Position numbers and translations under genes: made by a program | Shown: positions 7,231-16,681 of the stretch, one piece after another | How positions within the stretch are numbered: the stretch's first letter is position 1 | How the letters are laid out: each line of letters starts with the position of its first letter | The notes under the pieces: generated by a model | Told to the model about the DNA's origin: nothing | The model's input: the letters and a program-made list of their open reading frames with translations, nothing else | The model's database searches: none | Assembly (NCBI GenBank): GCA_024400395.1 | Contig: JAKSMW010000018.1 | Coordinates: 1 to 39,733, forward strand | DNA: 39,733 nucleotides | Direction: 5' to 3' | Origin: Bacteroidales bacterium | GTDB lineage: Bacteria > Bacteroidota > Bacteroidia > Bacteroidales > F082

Positions 7231-9108
7231 ATGTATGATATTTTTGAACTAAATGAAAAATCTTTAGTTGAATTAAAAGATATTGCAATCAATCTTGGCA
7301 TTGAAAATTACAATCTTCCCAAAGAGGAGTTAGTTTACAAAATAGCAGACAGGCAACAATCTCACCCTGATATTTTTACAAAAATGAACGACGAGACAAA
7401 CGAAAACGGCGTCAACGCAGTAGCATCTGTCGTGCCGGAACAAACAGAAAAAGCCAAAGGCAGACCTGGACGCAAGAAAAAAGTTGCGACATCAAATCCA
7501 CAAAACGCTGAAAACAAGGACGTTGATGACGGCAAAGAGACGACAACGGAAGAAAACGCAGCAAAAGAGACAACTAACGCGGCAGCAGGATCGGTGGATA
7601 CTCCAAAACGCGGCAAACGTCCGAGAATAGGCAAACGTGTCGATGCTATCAAGACGACATTTGAAAACGGCAATGACGACAAGCCACGCCAGCATGTTTC
7701 ATATCCAAAACCGAAGCCTCAAGCCGTTGTTGACACTGCAAATGAGAGACTTAATGAAGACAACAATGATGCAGAAGAAGAGGTCGTTGAAAACATCCTC
7801 ATTGAAGATAATGTCACCCCTGTCATTGACAAACAGCCTGCTTTTGAACAGAAATACATCAAGAAGACGTTTGATGACAACGCAGACCAATATGATGACC
7901 AAAAGAAACAAAACGAACAACAGCAAGATCCGAATCTGGAAGACGACAGCCAGCCGACATTCCAGAAACGTGACGAGTACATCTCCGAGTTTGAAGGCGT
8001 TGTGAAAGCGGAAGGCGTCCTTGAGATAATGACAGACGGATACGGATTCCTTCGTTCAGCCGACTACAACTATCTCAACTCCCCTGACGACATATATGTC
8101 TCACAATCACAGATAAAGCTTTTCGGACTGAAGACCGGCGACACCGTGCTCGGGGTCATCCGTCCGCCAAAGAACGGCGAGAAATATTTCCCGTTGGTGA
8201 AAGTTGACAAAATCAACGGACGCGCACCTGAGGAAGTCAGAGACCGCATACCTTTCGATTTCCTGACCCCGCTGTTCCCTGACGAGAAGTTCAAGCTCAC
8301 CGGTCACAAAGGCGGCACGGTATCGACAAGAATCATGGACCTCTTCGCTCCTATCGGCAAAGGCCAGCGCGGACTTATCGTCGCACAGCCGAAGACAGGT
8401 AAGACGGTTTTGCTTAAGGAAGTGGCCAACGCAATCGCGGCGAACCACCCTGAGGTTTACCTTATTATATTATTAATCGACGAGCGTCCGGAAGAAGTCA
8501 CCGACATGGCACGCAGCGTAAACGCGGAGGTCATTTCAAGCACATTCGACGAACCGGCTGATAAACATGTCAAGATTGCAAACATCGTCCTCGAAAAGGC
8601 AAAACGTCTGACCGAATGCGGACACGACGTGGTGATCCTGCTCGACTCGATCACAAGATTGGCGCGTGCATACAACACCGTTTCACCAGCTTCAGGAAAA
8701 GTCCTTTCCGGCGGCGTGGAGGCTAACGCATTGCAGAAGCCGAAACGTTTCTTCGGAGCTGCACGTAACATCGAGAACGGAGGTTCACTAACAATCTTGG
8801 CCACCGCCCTCATTGACACCGGCTCCAAGATGGACGAGGTCATCTTCGAGGAATTCAAGGGAACGGGCAACATGGAGCTCCAGCTCGACCGCCGTCTGTC
8901 GAACAAACGAATCTATCCTGCCATCGACATCGTGGCGTCAGGCACACGTCGCGACGACCTGCTCGTTGACGAACGCACCTTGGCACGCGTCTGGGCTCTG
9001 CGAAACCACTTCGCCGACATGACACCTGTCGAAGCAATGGAATTCCTGAAAGACAGGATTTCAAAGACAATATCAAACGACGAGTTTTTGGCGACAATTG
9101 ACAAATAA
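7231..9108 (+). CDS. rho: Transcription termination factor Rho with large disordered insertion
   Basis: Rho is a hexameric RNA-dependent ATPase that ends transcription. The protein has 625 residues against about 420 in E. coli. Order: Rho N-terminal helical domain (residues 1-45); a low-complexity, Asp/Asn/Glu/Lys-rich insertion (about 50-255); the cold-shock-like primary RNA-binding domain (about 258-330, with YGFLR); then the motor. Walker A is PKTGKT at 387-392, and the Walker B region is [10 protein letters not shown] around 467-476. The Q/R-loop region and C terminus look intact. Similar insertions occur in Bacteroides Rho, where the insertion has been reported to drive phase separation. 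It has its own promoter and a long leader. Confidence 0.97.
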   Translation: MYDIFELNEKSLVELKDIAINLGIENYNLPKEELVYKIADRQQSHPDIFTKMNDETNENGVNAVASVVPEQTEKAKGRPGRKKKVATSNPQNAENKDVDDGKETTTEENAAKETTNAAAGSVDTPKRGKRPRIGKRVDAIKTTFENGNDDKPRQHVSYPKPKPQAVVDTANERLNEDNNDAEEEVVENILIEDNVTPVIDKQPAFEQKYIKKTFDDNADQYDDQKKQNEQQQDPNLEDDSQPTFQKRDEYISEFEGVVKAEGVLEIMTDGYGFLRSADYNYLNSPDDIYVSQSQIKLFGLKTGDTVLGVIRPPKNGEKYFPLVKVDKINGRAPEEVRDRIPFDFLTPLFPDEKFKLTGHKGGTVSTRIMDLFAPIGKGQRGLIVAQPKTGKTVLLKEVANAIAANHPEVYLIILLIDERPEEVTDMARSVNAEVISSTFDEPADKHVKIANIVLEKAKRLTECGHDVVILLDSITRLARAYNTVSPASGKVLSGGVEANALQKPKRFFGAARNIENGGSLTILATALIDTGSKMDEVIFEEFKGTGNMELQLDRRLSNKRIYPAIDIVASGTRRDDLLVDERTLARVWALRNHFADMTPVEAMEFLKDRISKTISNDEFLATIDK

Positions 9109-9216
9109 TTTCAAAAATTTTAAATAACCAAAACGAAAGCGGGCAATCTTGCGAAGTATAATATTTGACAAACATTGTTGGCATAGAATTTAAATATCAA
9201 CATTAACAGAAACAAC

Positions 9217-9585
9217 ATGTTAAGACAAAAAATAAGAGAAACCCGCTTGTATTCCGGCATCAAGCAACAGGACATGTCGAAATTGGTCGGTGTCACAAAC
9301 AGCAGATATTGCAAGATGGAGAACGGCCATGTGAAATTCAGCAAAGATGATGTCATAAAGATTGCGAAGATATTGCAATTAGATGAAAACGAATTAGTTA
9401 AATTTTGGATTGCCGACAACATATATGATTTGGTGAAATTTAACAGGAAGCTGACACTTGAAGCAATTGAAATTGTGTCCAAACATCTCGACGACTTTGA
9501 AACGTTAGTGAAAACGCCGGAAAGTCCGAGGTCGCACGACAACAATCCGGAATTAAGTCATTGGCGCAACAGAAAAACCAAATGA
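9217..9585 (+). CDS. Small XRE-family helix-turn-helix regulator
   Basis: The 122-residue protein has an HTH_3/XRE DNA-binding domain at about residues 3-60 (IRETRLYSGIKQQDMSKLVG, then SRYCKMENG and IAKILQLDENEL). The C-terminal half is short and probably helical, and could serve dimerisation; its tail is polar and likely disordered. No effector domain is visible. The 108-bp gap after rho holds no perfect TAnnTTTG box. Target unknown. It precedes the Na/Pi transporter but a separate promoter lies between them. Confidence 0.85.
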   Translation: MLRQKIRETRLYSGIKQQDMSKLVGVTNSRYCKMENGHVKFSKDDVIKIAKILQLDENELVKFWIADNIYDLVKFNRKLTLEAIEIVSKHLDDFETLVKTPESPRSHDNNPELSHWRNRKTK

Positions 9586-9596
9586 GCAGAAAAAAG

Positions 9597-9627
9597 TTTG
9601 GAACTTTTAATATTTTATTTAATTTTG
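9597..9627 (+). promoter_or_regulatory. Promoter of the Na/Pi transporter gene
   Basis: TTTG (9597-9600), 19 bases, TAATTTTG (9620-9627): a full match to the Bacteroidetes promoter. The bases after the box (CAACTTGAAATTTTAC) resemble those after the arcA box at 15350. The predicted leader is about 85 nt. Confidence 0.8.
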
Positions 9628-9719
9628 CAACTTGAAATTTTACAGTGAGACTTTTGTAAAAAAAAGTCAGTAACTTACTGAAAACGAGACAATAACAGGA
9701 CGATTATCATTTTTCAGAT

Positions 9720-11441
9720 ATGACAATATACCTCTTTTTGAAACTTTTAGGTTGCCTTGCATTGCTCATGTACGGAATGAAGACCATGAGCGAAGGCTTG
9801 CAGAAACTCAGCGGAAGCCATCTCCGCAACATCATGGGAACAATGACAAAGAACCGTTTCACGGGGCTGCTCACAGGTGTCTTCGTCACGGCGACGGTTC
9901 AGTCGTCAACGGCCACGACAGTCATGACAGTCAGTTTCGTTAATGCCAGTCTGCTCACTTTGGCGCAGGCTATTTCCGTAATCATGGGCGCAAACATCGG
10001 GACCACAGTGACAGCGTGGATTATGTCGGTGTTCGGGTTCCAGATGAACATGAGCAGCGTGGTTTTCCCGTTGTTCGCCTTGGCAATCGTTTTGATTTTC
10101 CAGAAAAAACCCACCGGCAAGTCGTTAGGTGAATTCATTTTCGGCTTCTCATTCATGTTTTTGGGACTTTGCACCTTGCGCGAAAACGCAATTGAGATGA
10201 ATCTTCCGAGTAACGCAGCGGTCATCAATTTCTTCACGAAGACAGGTCAATGGGGTTTTGCTTCCACCCTGCTCTATCTGCTTGTCGGAAGCATCCTTAC
10301 AATGTGCGTGCAGTCGTCGGCGGCAATCATGGCAATAACCCTCATCCTTTGTTCAAGCGGCGTTCTTCCTATCTATCAAGGCATTGCGCTTGTCATGGGT
10401 GAGAATATCGGAACGACGGTGACATCAAACATCGCCGCGTTGAGTGCCTCGACAAACGCGAGAAGAGCGGCTTTGGCGCACATGGTCTTCAACGTGTTCG
10501 GTGTCATCTGGGTTTTGATAGTCTTCAAGCCGTTTGTCAACATGGTCTGCGGATTTGTCGGGTTCGACCCGAATCCGGATTATGTCCCGCAGTCAGATGC
10601 CGAAATCGCCGAGAGACAGGTCACGATAACATACGCGCTGTCGGCGTTCCACACCGCATTCAACGTCTGTAACGTATTGATTCTTATATGGTTCATCAAA
10701 CCTATTGAAAGACTTGTATGCAGATTTATCAAACAGAAAGAAGAAGACGAGGATTCACGCCTCAAATTCATCTCCGGCGGAATCATGTCAACAGCCGAAC
10801 TTTCAATCTTGGAGGCTCAAAAAGAGATAAGTCTGTTCGGAGCGCGCACACAGAAAATGTTCGGTTTTGTCCCGACACTTCTCTTTGAAGCAAAAACAGA
10901 AGAAGATTTCAGCAGACTCTACACCAGAATTGAGAAATACGAAAGCATTTCCGACAACATGGAAATAGAGATTGCCAACTATTTGAACAAGGTGACCGAA
11001 GGACGTCTGAGTGCCGAGAGTAAGACAGAAATCAGATACATGCTTCGCGAAGTCGGGGAACTCGAAAGTATCGGTGACAGCTGTTTCAACCTCGCACGCA
11101 CCATCAAACGGAAACATACCGCGAAAGAACATTTTACAGACCAGCAGAAAGTGCACATCAGACACATGTTCGAGCTTTGCACCAAAGCATTGGTTCACAT
11201 GCAGAAAGTCCTTGACGATGACCTTAACAAAGTCGATACCAACGAATCGTTGAACATTGAAAACGAGATTGACAACTACCGCGCGCAACTTAAAGACGCC
11301 AATATCAACGACATCAACGAGCATCTTTACAACTACCAGGCCGGCGTTCAATACATGGACATCATCAGCGAATGCGAGAAACTCGGCGACTACGTAATCA
11401 ACGTCGTCGAAGCACACGCACATAAAAAACTCACCAACTAA
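9720..11441 (+). CDS. Na/Pi cotransporter with C-terminal PhoU-like domain
   Basis: The 573-residue membrane protein has two inverted Na_Pi_cotrans repeats. The QSS signature of each is visible: Gln61-Ser62-Ser63 in TVQSSTATT and Gln198-Ser199-Ser200 in CVQSSAAIM. Each is followed by GANIGTTVT or GENIGTTVT. Hydrophobic helices run to about residue 330. Residues 355-570 form a PhoU-like helical bundle in the cytoplasm, as in the bacterial NptA/YjbB-type proteins. The expected activity is sodium-coupled phosphate movement, with the PhoU part as a likely regulator. The gene ends 55 bases before hcp, in the left arm region of an inverted repeat. Confidence 0.93.
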   Translation: MTIYLFLKLLGCLALLMYGMKTMSEGLQKLSGSHLRNIMGTMTKNRFTGLLTGVFVTATVQSSTATTVMTVSFVNASLLTLAQAISVIMGANIGTTVTAWIMSVFGFQMNMSSVVFPLFALAIVLIFQKKPTGKSLGEFIFGFSFMFLGLCTLRENAIEMNLPSNAAVINFFTKTGQWGFASTLLYLLVGSILTMCVQSSAAIMAITLILCSSGVLPIYQGIALVMGENIGTTVTSNIAALSASTNARRAALAHMVFNVFGVIWVLIVFKPFVNMVCGFVGFDPNPDYVPQSDAEIAERQVTITYALSAFHTAFNVCNVLILIWFIKPIERLVCRFIKQKEEDEDSRLKFISGGIMSTAELSILEAQKEISLFGARTQKMFGFVPTLLFEAKTEEDFSRLYTRIEKYESISDNMEIEIANYLNKVTEGRLSAESKTEIRYMLREVGELESIGDSCFNLARTIKRKHTAKEHFTDQQKVHIRHMFELCTKALVHMQKVLDDDLNKVDTNESLNIENEIDNYRAQLKDANINDINEHLYNYQAGVQYMDIISECEKLGDYVINVVEAHAHKKLTN

Positions 11442-11448
11442 AAGAACA

Positions 11449-11507
11449 TTTTCGTTCATATTGTGTTTTGCTTGAAAACAAACAACAATACACAATATGA
11501 ACGAAAA
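11449..11507. promoter_or_regulatory. Perfect 18-bp inverted repeat covering the hcp start codon
   Basis: Left arm TTTTCGTTCATATTGTGT (11449-11466) and right arm ACACAATATGAACGAAAA (11490-11507) are exact reverse complements, separated by 23 bases. The hcp ATG (11497-11499) lies in the right arm. If transcribed through, the start codon and first codons would be sequestered in a long hairpin. If transcription starts in the loop, the repeat could instead be a protein-binding site. No perfect TAnnTTTG box lies in the 55-bp gap. Confidence 0.85.
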
Positions 11508-13146
11508 AATGTTTTGTTTCCAATGTCAGGAAACAGCCAAAGGCACAGGCTGCACGCTCAGAGGCGTTTGCGGCAAAGAGGCGACGACCTCTGCTATGAT
11601 GGACATGCTGCTGTTCTCAGTGAGAGGGCTTTGCATCGTCACAAACTTATTACACAAAAACAACATCAGCATTCCTGAAAAAGTTGACCGATTTGTTTTA
11701 GACGCACTTTTCACAACAATCACAAACGCGAATTTCGATGAGAAAACCATTCAACGAAAAGTTGAAAAAGGCTTAAGACTCCGTGACTCCATGATTAAGG
11801 AAGCCACGAAAAACGGTGTCAAGATTCCGGGAACAGACGAAACCATGTATTCAGGAAAACCCGATGACTACTACGAAAAAGCGAAAAGCATCGGGGTCTT
11901 GCGAGAGGAGCGCGAAGACATCCGCTCACTTAAAGAGTTGATACTCTATGGTTTGAAAGGAATGGCAGCTTATCTTGAACACGCTTACAACTTGGGGTTC
12001 AAAAGTCAGGAATGTTTCAAATTCATTCAAAGGGCGATCTCGGATATCACACTCAAAGACCTTGACGAGATGCAGCTCACAATGCTCGTCTTGGAAACCG
12101 GCAGCTACGGATTCAAGGCCATGGCATTGTTAGACGAAGCGAATACAAATTCATTCGGCAAGCCGGAAATCACCCATGTCAACCTCGGCGTGCAAAAAAG
12201 ACCGGGAATCCTTGTCTCCGGCCATGATTTGAAAGACCTCGAAATGCTGCTTGAGCAGACAAGAGGCACCGGAATCGACATTTACACACATGGCGAGATG
12301 CTTCCCGCAAATGCCTATCCGGAATTTAAAAAATACACGCATCTCGTTGGAAACTACGGCAATGCGTGGTGGAAACAACGAGAGGAATTTGAGAAATTCA
12401 ACGGGCCTATCCTGATGACCACCAATTGCATTGTGCCGCCGCTTCCGAATGCCAACTACATCAACAGGATGTTCACAACAAATTCAGCGGGTTATCCTGG
12501 CTGCAAACACATTCCTGCTGACGAGAACGGTAAAAAAGATTTCTCGGACCTCATCAGGATGGCGTTTGTCAGCGAACCGCCGGAGCAGATCGAGAAAGGC
12601 TCTATCACAACGGGCTTCGCACACGACCAGGTGACTAAACTTGGAAGATATATCTTGAATGCGATACGGAATGGCAAAATCAGGAAATTCGTCGTCATGG
12701 GCGGCTGCGACGGCAGGATGAAAGAACGTGAATACTACACGAATTTCGCGAAAGAACTGCCCAATGACGTTGTGATTCTCACAGCCGGATGTGCGAAATA
12801 TCGTTACAACAAGCTCAACCTCGGAATGATTGGTAATATTCCACGCATCATCGACGCAGGTCAATGCAACGATACTTATTCTTTGATAATGAGTGCTTTA
12901 TGGTTAAAACAAGAACTAAAACTCGATGATATCAACGACCTTCCGATTATATATAACATCGCCTGGTACGAACAAAAAGCCGTGATTGTATTGTTGACAC
13001 TGCTCTCTTTAGGCATCAAAAACATCCACCTCGGCCCAACTCTTCCGGCGTTTCTTTCACCAAATGTCAGAAATGTCCTGATTGAGAAATTTCATCTTTC
13101 AGGCATCACAACCGTAAATGAAGACATCAAGAGCCTCATTTCCTGA
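11497..13146 (+). CDS. hcp: Hybrid cluster protein (hydroxylamine/NO reductase), class I
   Basis: Hcp reduces hydroxylamine in vitro and serves in nitric oxide detoxification and nitrosative stress in anaerobes. The 549-residue protein starts with Cys7, Cys10, Cys19 and Cys25 in a CX2CX8CX5C pattern. That is the [4Fe-4S] type of class I enzymes from strict anaerobes, not the wider spacing of the enterobacterial class II. Hybrid-cluster motifs are visible further on: THGEMLP near residue 265, NCIVPP near 310, AGYPGCKHI near 330, GGCDGR near 405 and AGCAKYRY near 430. No Hcr reductase gene is adjacent. Its start codon is inside an 18-bp inverted repeat. Confidence 0.96.
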   Translation: MNEKMFCFQCQETAKGTGCTLRGVCGKEATTSAMMDMLLFSVRGLCIVTNLLHKNNISIPEKVDRFVLDALFTTITNANFDEKTIQRKVEKGLRLRDSMIKEATKNGVKIPGTDETMYSGKPDDYYEKAKSIGVLREEREDIRSLKELILYGLKGMAAYLEHAYNLGFKSQECFKFIQRAISDITLKDLDEMQLTMLVLETGSYGFKAMALLDEANTNSFGKPEITHVNLGVQKRPGILVSGHDLKDLEMLLEQTRGTGIDIYTHGEMLPANAYPEFKKYTHLVGNYGNAWWKQREEFEKFNGPILMTTNCIVPPLPNANYINRMFTTNSAGYPGCKHIPADENGKKDFSDLIRMAFVSEPPEQIEKGSITTGFAHDQVTKLGRYILNAIRNGKIRKFVVMGGCDGRMKEREYYTNFAKELPNDVVILTAGCAKYRYNKLNLGMIGNIPRIIDAGQCNDTYSLIMSALWLKQELKLDDINDLPIIYNIAWYEQKAVIVLLTLLSLGIKNIHLGPTLPAFLSPNVRNVLIEKFHLSGITTVNEDIKSLIS

Positions 13147-13225
13147 CCTTTGACGATGTAATCACGAAAGCCAATGCGAATGTTAATTATTTTTGAAACA
13201 AAATGCATATATTAAAAAAATTCTG

Positions 13226-13233
13226 TATTTTTG
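13226..13233 (+). promoter_or_regulatory. -7 box for the NfeD-SPFH operon
   Basis: TATTTTTG lies 24 bases upstream of the ATG at 13258. An in-frame TTG at 13231 overlaps this box and is rejected as a start. Confidence 0.65.
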
Positions 13234-13257
13234 CCGAAATTTAAATATGTAAAAATT

Positions 13258-13692
13258 ATGACAATATGGCAAATTTGGCTATTAGTAGCATTGGTTTTCG
13301 TGGTTATTGAAATTTTCACAAGTGGATTCGCAGTCGCTTGTTTTTCAGTCGGTTGCGTATTCGGTTCAGTACTCGCAGCATTAAATCTTTCAATGACATG
13401 GCAGTTCATGGGCTTCGCCGTCGGAACGTTTTTGGCATTCATCTTAATACGTCCATTTGTCCTGAAATATCTCGACAAAAAAACAAATGGCAATAATGTC
13501 AAAACGAACATGGACAACATCATCGGCAGGACCGCCGTTGTAACAGAACGGATTGAAGAAGACGGTTTCGGACGCGTTAAGATTGACGGTGACGACTGGA
13601 AAGCCAAGACTGAAGACGGAAGTCCAGCCGAAGTCGGCGAGAAACTCAAAGTTGTTACTTATGAAAGCATTATTTTGACAGTAAAAAAATAG
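13258..13692 (+). CDS. Short NfeD-like membrane protein
   Basis: The 144-residue protein starts MTIWQIWLLVALVFVVIEIF. It has three hydrophobic segments within residues 1-75 and a soluble C-terminal OB-fold-like domain (about 88-142, IIGRTAVVTERIEEDGFGRV, then GDDWKAK). This is the short NfeD form without a protease domain. NfeD proteins pair with SPFH/stomatin proteins in membrane microdomain assembly, and the SPFH gene follows 23 bases later, so a complex of the two is likely. Confidence 0.88.
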   Translation: MTIWQIWLLVALVFVVIEIFTSGFAVACFSVGCVFGSVLAALNLSMTWQFMGFAVGTFLAFILIRPFVLKYLDKKTNGNNVKTNMDNIIGRTAVVTERIEEDGFGRVKIDGDDWKAKTEDGSPAEVGEKLKVVTYESIILTVKK

Positions 13693-13715
13693 ATAATAAA
13701 CCTAAAATTTAAATT

Positions 13716-14684
13716 ATGTTAGCAGTAGTAGCAGTAATCGCCGCGATAGTTGTCATTTTCGCGCTCGCAGGACTGAAAGTCGTCCCGCAATCAGAAACGA
13801 GAGTCATCGAACGCCTCGGCAAGTTCCACAAAGTGCTTCCGGCTGGCCTTAACATCATCTGGCCGATTATCGACCGCCCGAAAATCATCACGACAAGAAG
13901 AGTTGAAACCGGCTATCAAGGCCGTCAGGTCGTGAGAATGAGCGAGACATCAAAAATCGACCTTCGCGAACAGGTTTACGACTTCCCGAAACAGAACGTG
14001 ATCACCAAAGACAACGTGACGACGGAAATCAACGCCTTGCTTTATTTCCAGATCATCGACCCAATCAAGTCGGTATATGAAATTGACAATCTGCCGAATG
14101 CAATCGAGAAACTGACCCAGACAACGTTGCGTAACGTCATCGGAGAACTTGAACTTGACGAGACTTTGACATCACGCGACACCATCAACGCAAAGCTCCG
14201 TGCCGTCCTCGACGATGCGACAAACAAATGGGGCGTAAAAGTAAATCGTGTTGAATTACAAGATATTACACCTCCAGAGACCGTCCGTCAAGCCATGGAG
14301 AAACAGATGCAGGCCGAACGTAACCGCCGTGCGGAAATTCTGAAAGCCGAAGGTGAAAAAGCATCGGCGATCCTTAATTCAGAAGGTGAAAAGACATCGG
14401 CCATCAACAAAGCCGAAGCCGAGAAACAGTCAACATTGCTGAAGGCTGAAGGTATCGCAAAAGCGAAAATCATGCAGGCCGAAGCCGAAGCGCAGGCAAT
14501 CAGCCTCGTCGCAGAAGCCATCAAAGCCACAAAGACCGACCCGGCATCGTACCTCCTCGCCACAAAATACATCGAGACATTGAAAGAGATGACAAGCGGC
14601 AAGGACAACAAGACAGTTTATCTGCCATACGAAGCCACAAACCTTCTCGGTTCAATAGGCGGAATAAAAGAGATTTTTAAATAG
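13716..14684 (+). CDS. SPFH/band 7 (stomatin-like) membrane protein
   Basis: The 322-residue protein has one N-terminal hydrophobic anchor (about residues 1-18). The SPFH domain follows from about 20 to 185 (VVPQSETRVIERLGKFHKVL, and the typical NVITKDNVTTEINALLYFQI region). An Ala/Glu/Lys-rich coiled coil runs from about 188 to 268 (repeated KAEGEKASAI-like units). It belongs to the QmcA/slipin group of oligomeric scaffold proteins. It is in an operon with the NfeD-like gene and ends before a terminator hairpin. Confidence 0.93.
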   Translation: MLAVVAVIAAIVVIFALAGLKVVPQSETRVIERLGKFHKVLPAGLNIIWPIIDRPKIITTRRVETGYQGRQVVRMSETSKIDLREQVYDFPKQNVITKDNVTTEINALLYFQIIDPIKSVYEIDNLPNAIEKLTQTTLRNVIGELELDETLTSRDTINAKLRAVLDDATNKWGVKVNRVELQDITPPETVRQAMEKQMQAERNRRAEILKAEGEKASAILNSEGEKTSAINKAEAEKQSTLLKAEGIAKAKIMQAEAEAQAISLVAEAIKATKTDPASYLLATKYIETLKEMTSGKDNKTVYLPYEATNLLGSIGGIKEIFK

Positions 14685-14700
14685 TTTCCTTTTCATTTCA

Positions 14701-14740
14701 AGACGGCTCATCCGATAATTTGGGTGAGTCGTCTATCTTT
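14701..14740 (+). terminator. Terminator after the SPFH gene
   Basis: AGACGGCTCATCC (14701-14713) pairs with GGGTGAGTCGTCT (14722-14734) over 13 bp with two G-T wobbles and an 8-base loop, followed by ATCTTTT. The T tract is short but adequate. Confidence 0.75.
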
Positions 14741-14751
14741 TGACATTTACA

Positions 14752-15267
14752 ATGACAACAGTAAACCACGAACTATCAGAACGTCAGCGCAAAGTCGTTG
14801 ACAAACTTAATGAATTGAACATCCCTTTTGACATTCATTTTCACCCGCCGATTCCGACCATCGAAGAAGCGATAAATTACTGGAAGGAGTTTGATTCTAC
14901 ACATTGCAAGAATCTGTTTTTCCGGAATCACAAAGGCGACAAACATTATCTCGTGATTTTTGAATGTATGCAGCAGATGGCAATTCATGATTTGGAGCAC
15001 CGACTTCATCAGGGAAAACTGAGTTTCGCATCAGAGGCGAGAATGGACAAGTACCTCGGTCTGAAGCCGGGCAGCGTCTCCCCTTTCGGCATCATCAACG
15101 ACGCAGAACATCATGTGTATCTGTACATTGACAAGAATCTGCTCAATGCCGAACGCTTGAGTTTCCATCCGAATGACAACACCGCAACATGCGTGATAAA
15201 GAAGGACGATTTCATAAAGTTCCTCGATGCAATGGGAAACGGATACGAGTTCATTGAACTTTATTAG
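14752..15267 (+). CDS. Prolyl-tRNA synthetase-associated (YbaK/ProX) editing-domain protein
   Basis: I choose the ATG at 14752 (171 residues); an in-frame TTG at 14740 lies in the terminator's T tract. The protein fits the free-standing YbaK/ProX fold: FDIHFHPPIPTIEEA near the N terminus, then KNLFFRNHKGDKHYLVIFEC (about 57-76), and a GLKPGSVSPFGIINDAEHHV segment (about 103-122) that matches the catalytic loop region. Members hydrolyse mischarged tRNA, usually Ala-tRNA-Pro. The acting specificity cannot be read from sequence alone. It appears monocistronic. Confidence 0.88.
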   Translation: MTTVNHELSERQRKVVDKLNELNIPFDIHFHPPIPTIEEAINYWKEFDSTHCKNLFFRNHKGDKHYLVIFECMQQMAIHDLEHRLHQGKLSFASEARMDKYLGLKPGSVSPFGIINDAEHHVYLYIDKNLLNAERLSFHPNDNTATCVIKKDDFIKFLDAMGNGYEFIELY

Positions 15268-15349
15268 GAACTTGAGGTGTGTAGGTGATTGAGGTCGAAA
15301 AGTGATGAAAAAAGTTTTTCGTTTTTAAATGAAAGATGGATTTTTTTTG

Positions 15350-15357
15350 TAATTTTG
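15350..15357 (+). promoter_or_regulatory. -7 box for arcA
   Basis: TAATTTTG, with CAAGTTGAAATTTAC downstream, lies 55 bases before the ATG. The block is nearly the same as that at 9620 before the Na/Pi gene. Confidence 0.65.
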
Positions 15358-15412
15358 CAAGTTGAAATTTACGGGGTGTGAAAGCCCTTATTGTTGAACG
15401 AAAAAAATTTTT

Positions 15413-16654
15413 ATGGATTATTTCCGATGTATAAAACCTTGTGTTGAATCAGAGATTGGAAAACTTGAACATGTCATATTGCACGCTCCAGGTCGTGAGA
15501 TAGAAAATATGACACCAGAAAATGCCCACAAATTCCTTTTCAGCGACATTTTAAATTATCAGGAAGCTCAGGAAAACTACAAAAACTTTGAAGGAACCTT
15601 GAAGAGGGTGACGAATGTTTTGTATTTCAAAGACTTACTCATTGACATACTTAACAAACCTGAAATTCGCAAAGACCTCATCCAAAAGATTTGCGAGAGA
15701 GAGAACCTTCAGTATTTCATTGAGTTATTCAATGAATTCAGTGTCGAGGAGTTGGCGCGTGTTCTCATTGAAGGATACGACAACAGCAACTTTTCAGAGC
15801 GTTTCCTCTTCCCTCCCATTCCGAATCTGTTTTTCATGAGGGATGCATCGTTCACGATGTACAACAACGTGATGATCAGCAAGATGGCGACGACGGTACG
15901 CGACCGCGAGACATTGATTCTCGATGCTATCTTCAACAATTCAACCATTATTGACACAAAAGCAATCCATCCTATCGAGCATTACAGCATGAACGGACTT
16001 GGATCCGTTGAAGGCGGCGATGTTGAAATCGCACGTCACGACATCATCTTGAGCGGATGCGGCGCACGCACGAGCCGCGAAGGTATTGACGCCATGGTGG
16101 AACATCTCAGATGCCTCGGCGGTGTCCGTCACCTCATCATGCAGCAGCTCCCGCTCACTCCGGATTCATTCATACATCTTGACATGGTGTTCACTTTGCT
16201 CGACAAAGACCGTTGCATGGCATTCAAGCCAGTGATAATGAATGACAAATTCAAGACATTACATATTGAGATCAAGGATCACGATTACACGAAGATTACC
16301 GAAGAGACGAATCTTATAGAGGCGTTGCGCAAACTCGGCATGAACCTCGAACCTGTCTTCTGCGGCGGCGACAACGAATACGCCGGAGCACGCGAGCAGT
16401 GGCACAGCGGAGCCAACTTCTTCGCCTTCGCACCGGGCAAAGTACTGGGCTACGCACGCAACTACAACACGATCAACGCGTTAGGCCAGAACGGCTTCAC
16501 GATCCTCGACGCCGCTGATGTCGCATCAGGGAAGAAAAACGTTGACGACTACCAACGCTGCGTCGTGGCATTCCAAGGCAACGAGCTGTCGCGCGGCGGC
16601 GGCGGCGCCAGATGCATGACGATGCCGCTGAAACGCCAGGAAGTTAATTGGTAA
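15413..16654 (+). CDS. arcA: Arginine deiminase
   Basis: The enzyme converts arginine to citrulline and ammonia, the first step of the arginine deiminase pathway. The 413-residue length is usual. Catalytic residues of the guanidino-modifying fold are visible: Asp144 (FFMRDAS), Glu200 (SVEGGDVE), His255 and Asp257 (FIHLDMVF), and the nucleophile Cys401 in GGGGARCMTMPL. The N-terminal GKLEHVILHAPGREIENMTP is typical. Neither the transcarbamylase (arcB), the kinase (arcC) nor the antiporter (arcD) is adjacent, so any complete pathway depends on genes elsewhere. A terminator follows. Confidence 0.96.
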   Translation: MDYFRCIKPCVESEIGKLEHVILHAPGREIENMTPENAHKFLFSDILNYQEAQENYKNFEGTLKRVTNVLYFKDLLIDILNKPEIRKDLIQKICERENLQYFIELFNEFSVEELARVLIEGYDNSNFSERFLFPPIPNLFFMRDASFTMYNNVMISKMATTVRDRETLILDAIFNNSTIIDTKAIHPIEHYSMNGLGSVEGGDVEIARHDIILSGCGARTSREGIDAMVEHLRCLGGVRHLIMQQLPLTPDSFIHLDMVFTLLDKDRCMAFKPVIMNDKFKTLHIEIKDHDYTKITEETNLIEALRKLGMNLEPVFCGGDNEYAGAREQWHSGANFFAFAPGKVLGYARNYNTINALGQNGFTILDAADVASGKKNVDDYQRCVVAFQGNELSRGGGGARCMTMPLKRQEVNW

Positions 16655-16681
16655 AGAATTGATTTTTCATTGAAAGAAACA

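Noticed and set aside
10803-11495. 230-codon open frame antisense to the Na/Pi transporter and hcp leader
   Set aside because: It is a mirror of the PhoU-like coding region, with repetitive Val-rich composition and no promoter.
11449-11507. Intrinsic terminator of the Na/Pi gene
   Set aside because: The stem is AT-rich and is followed by A, not T, on the plus strand, and the hcp start lies within it.
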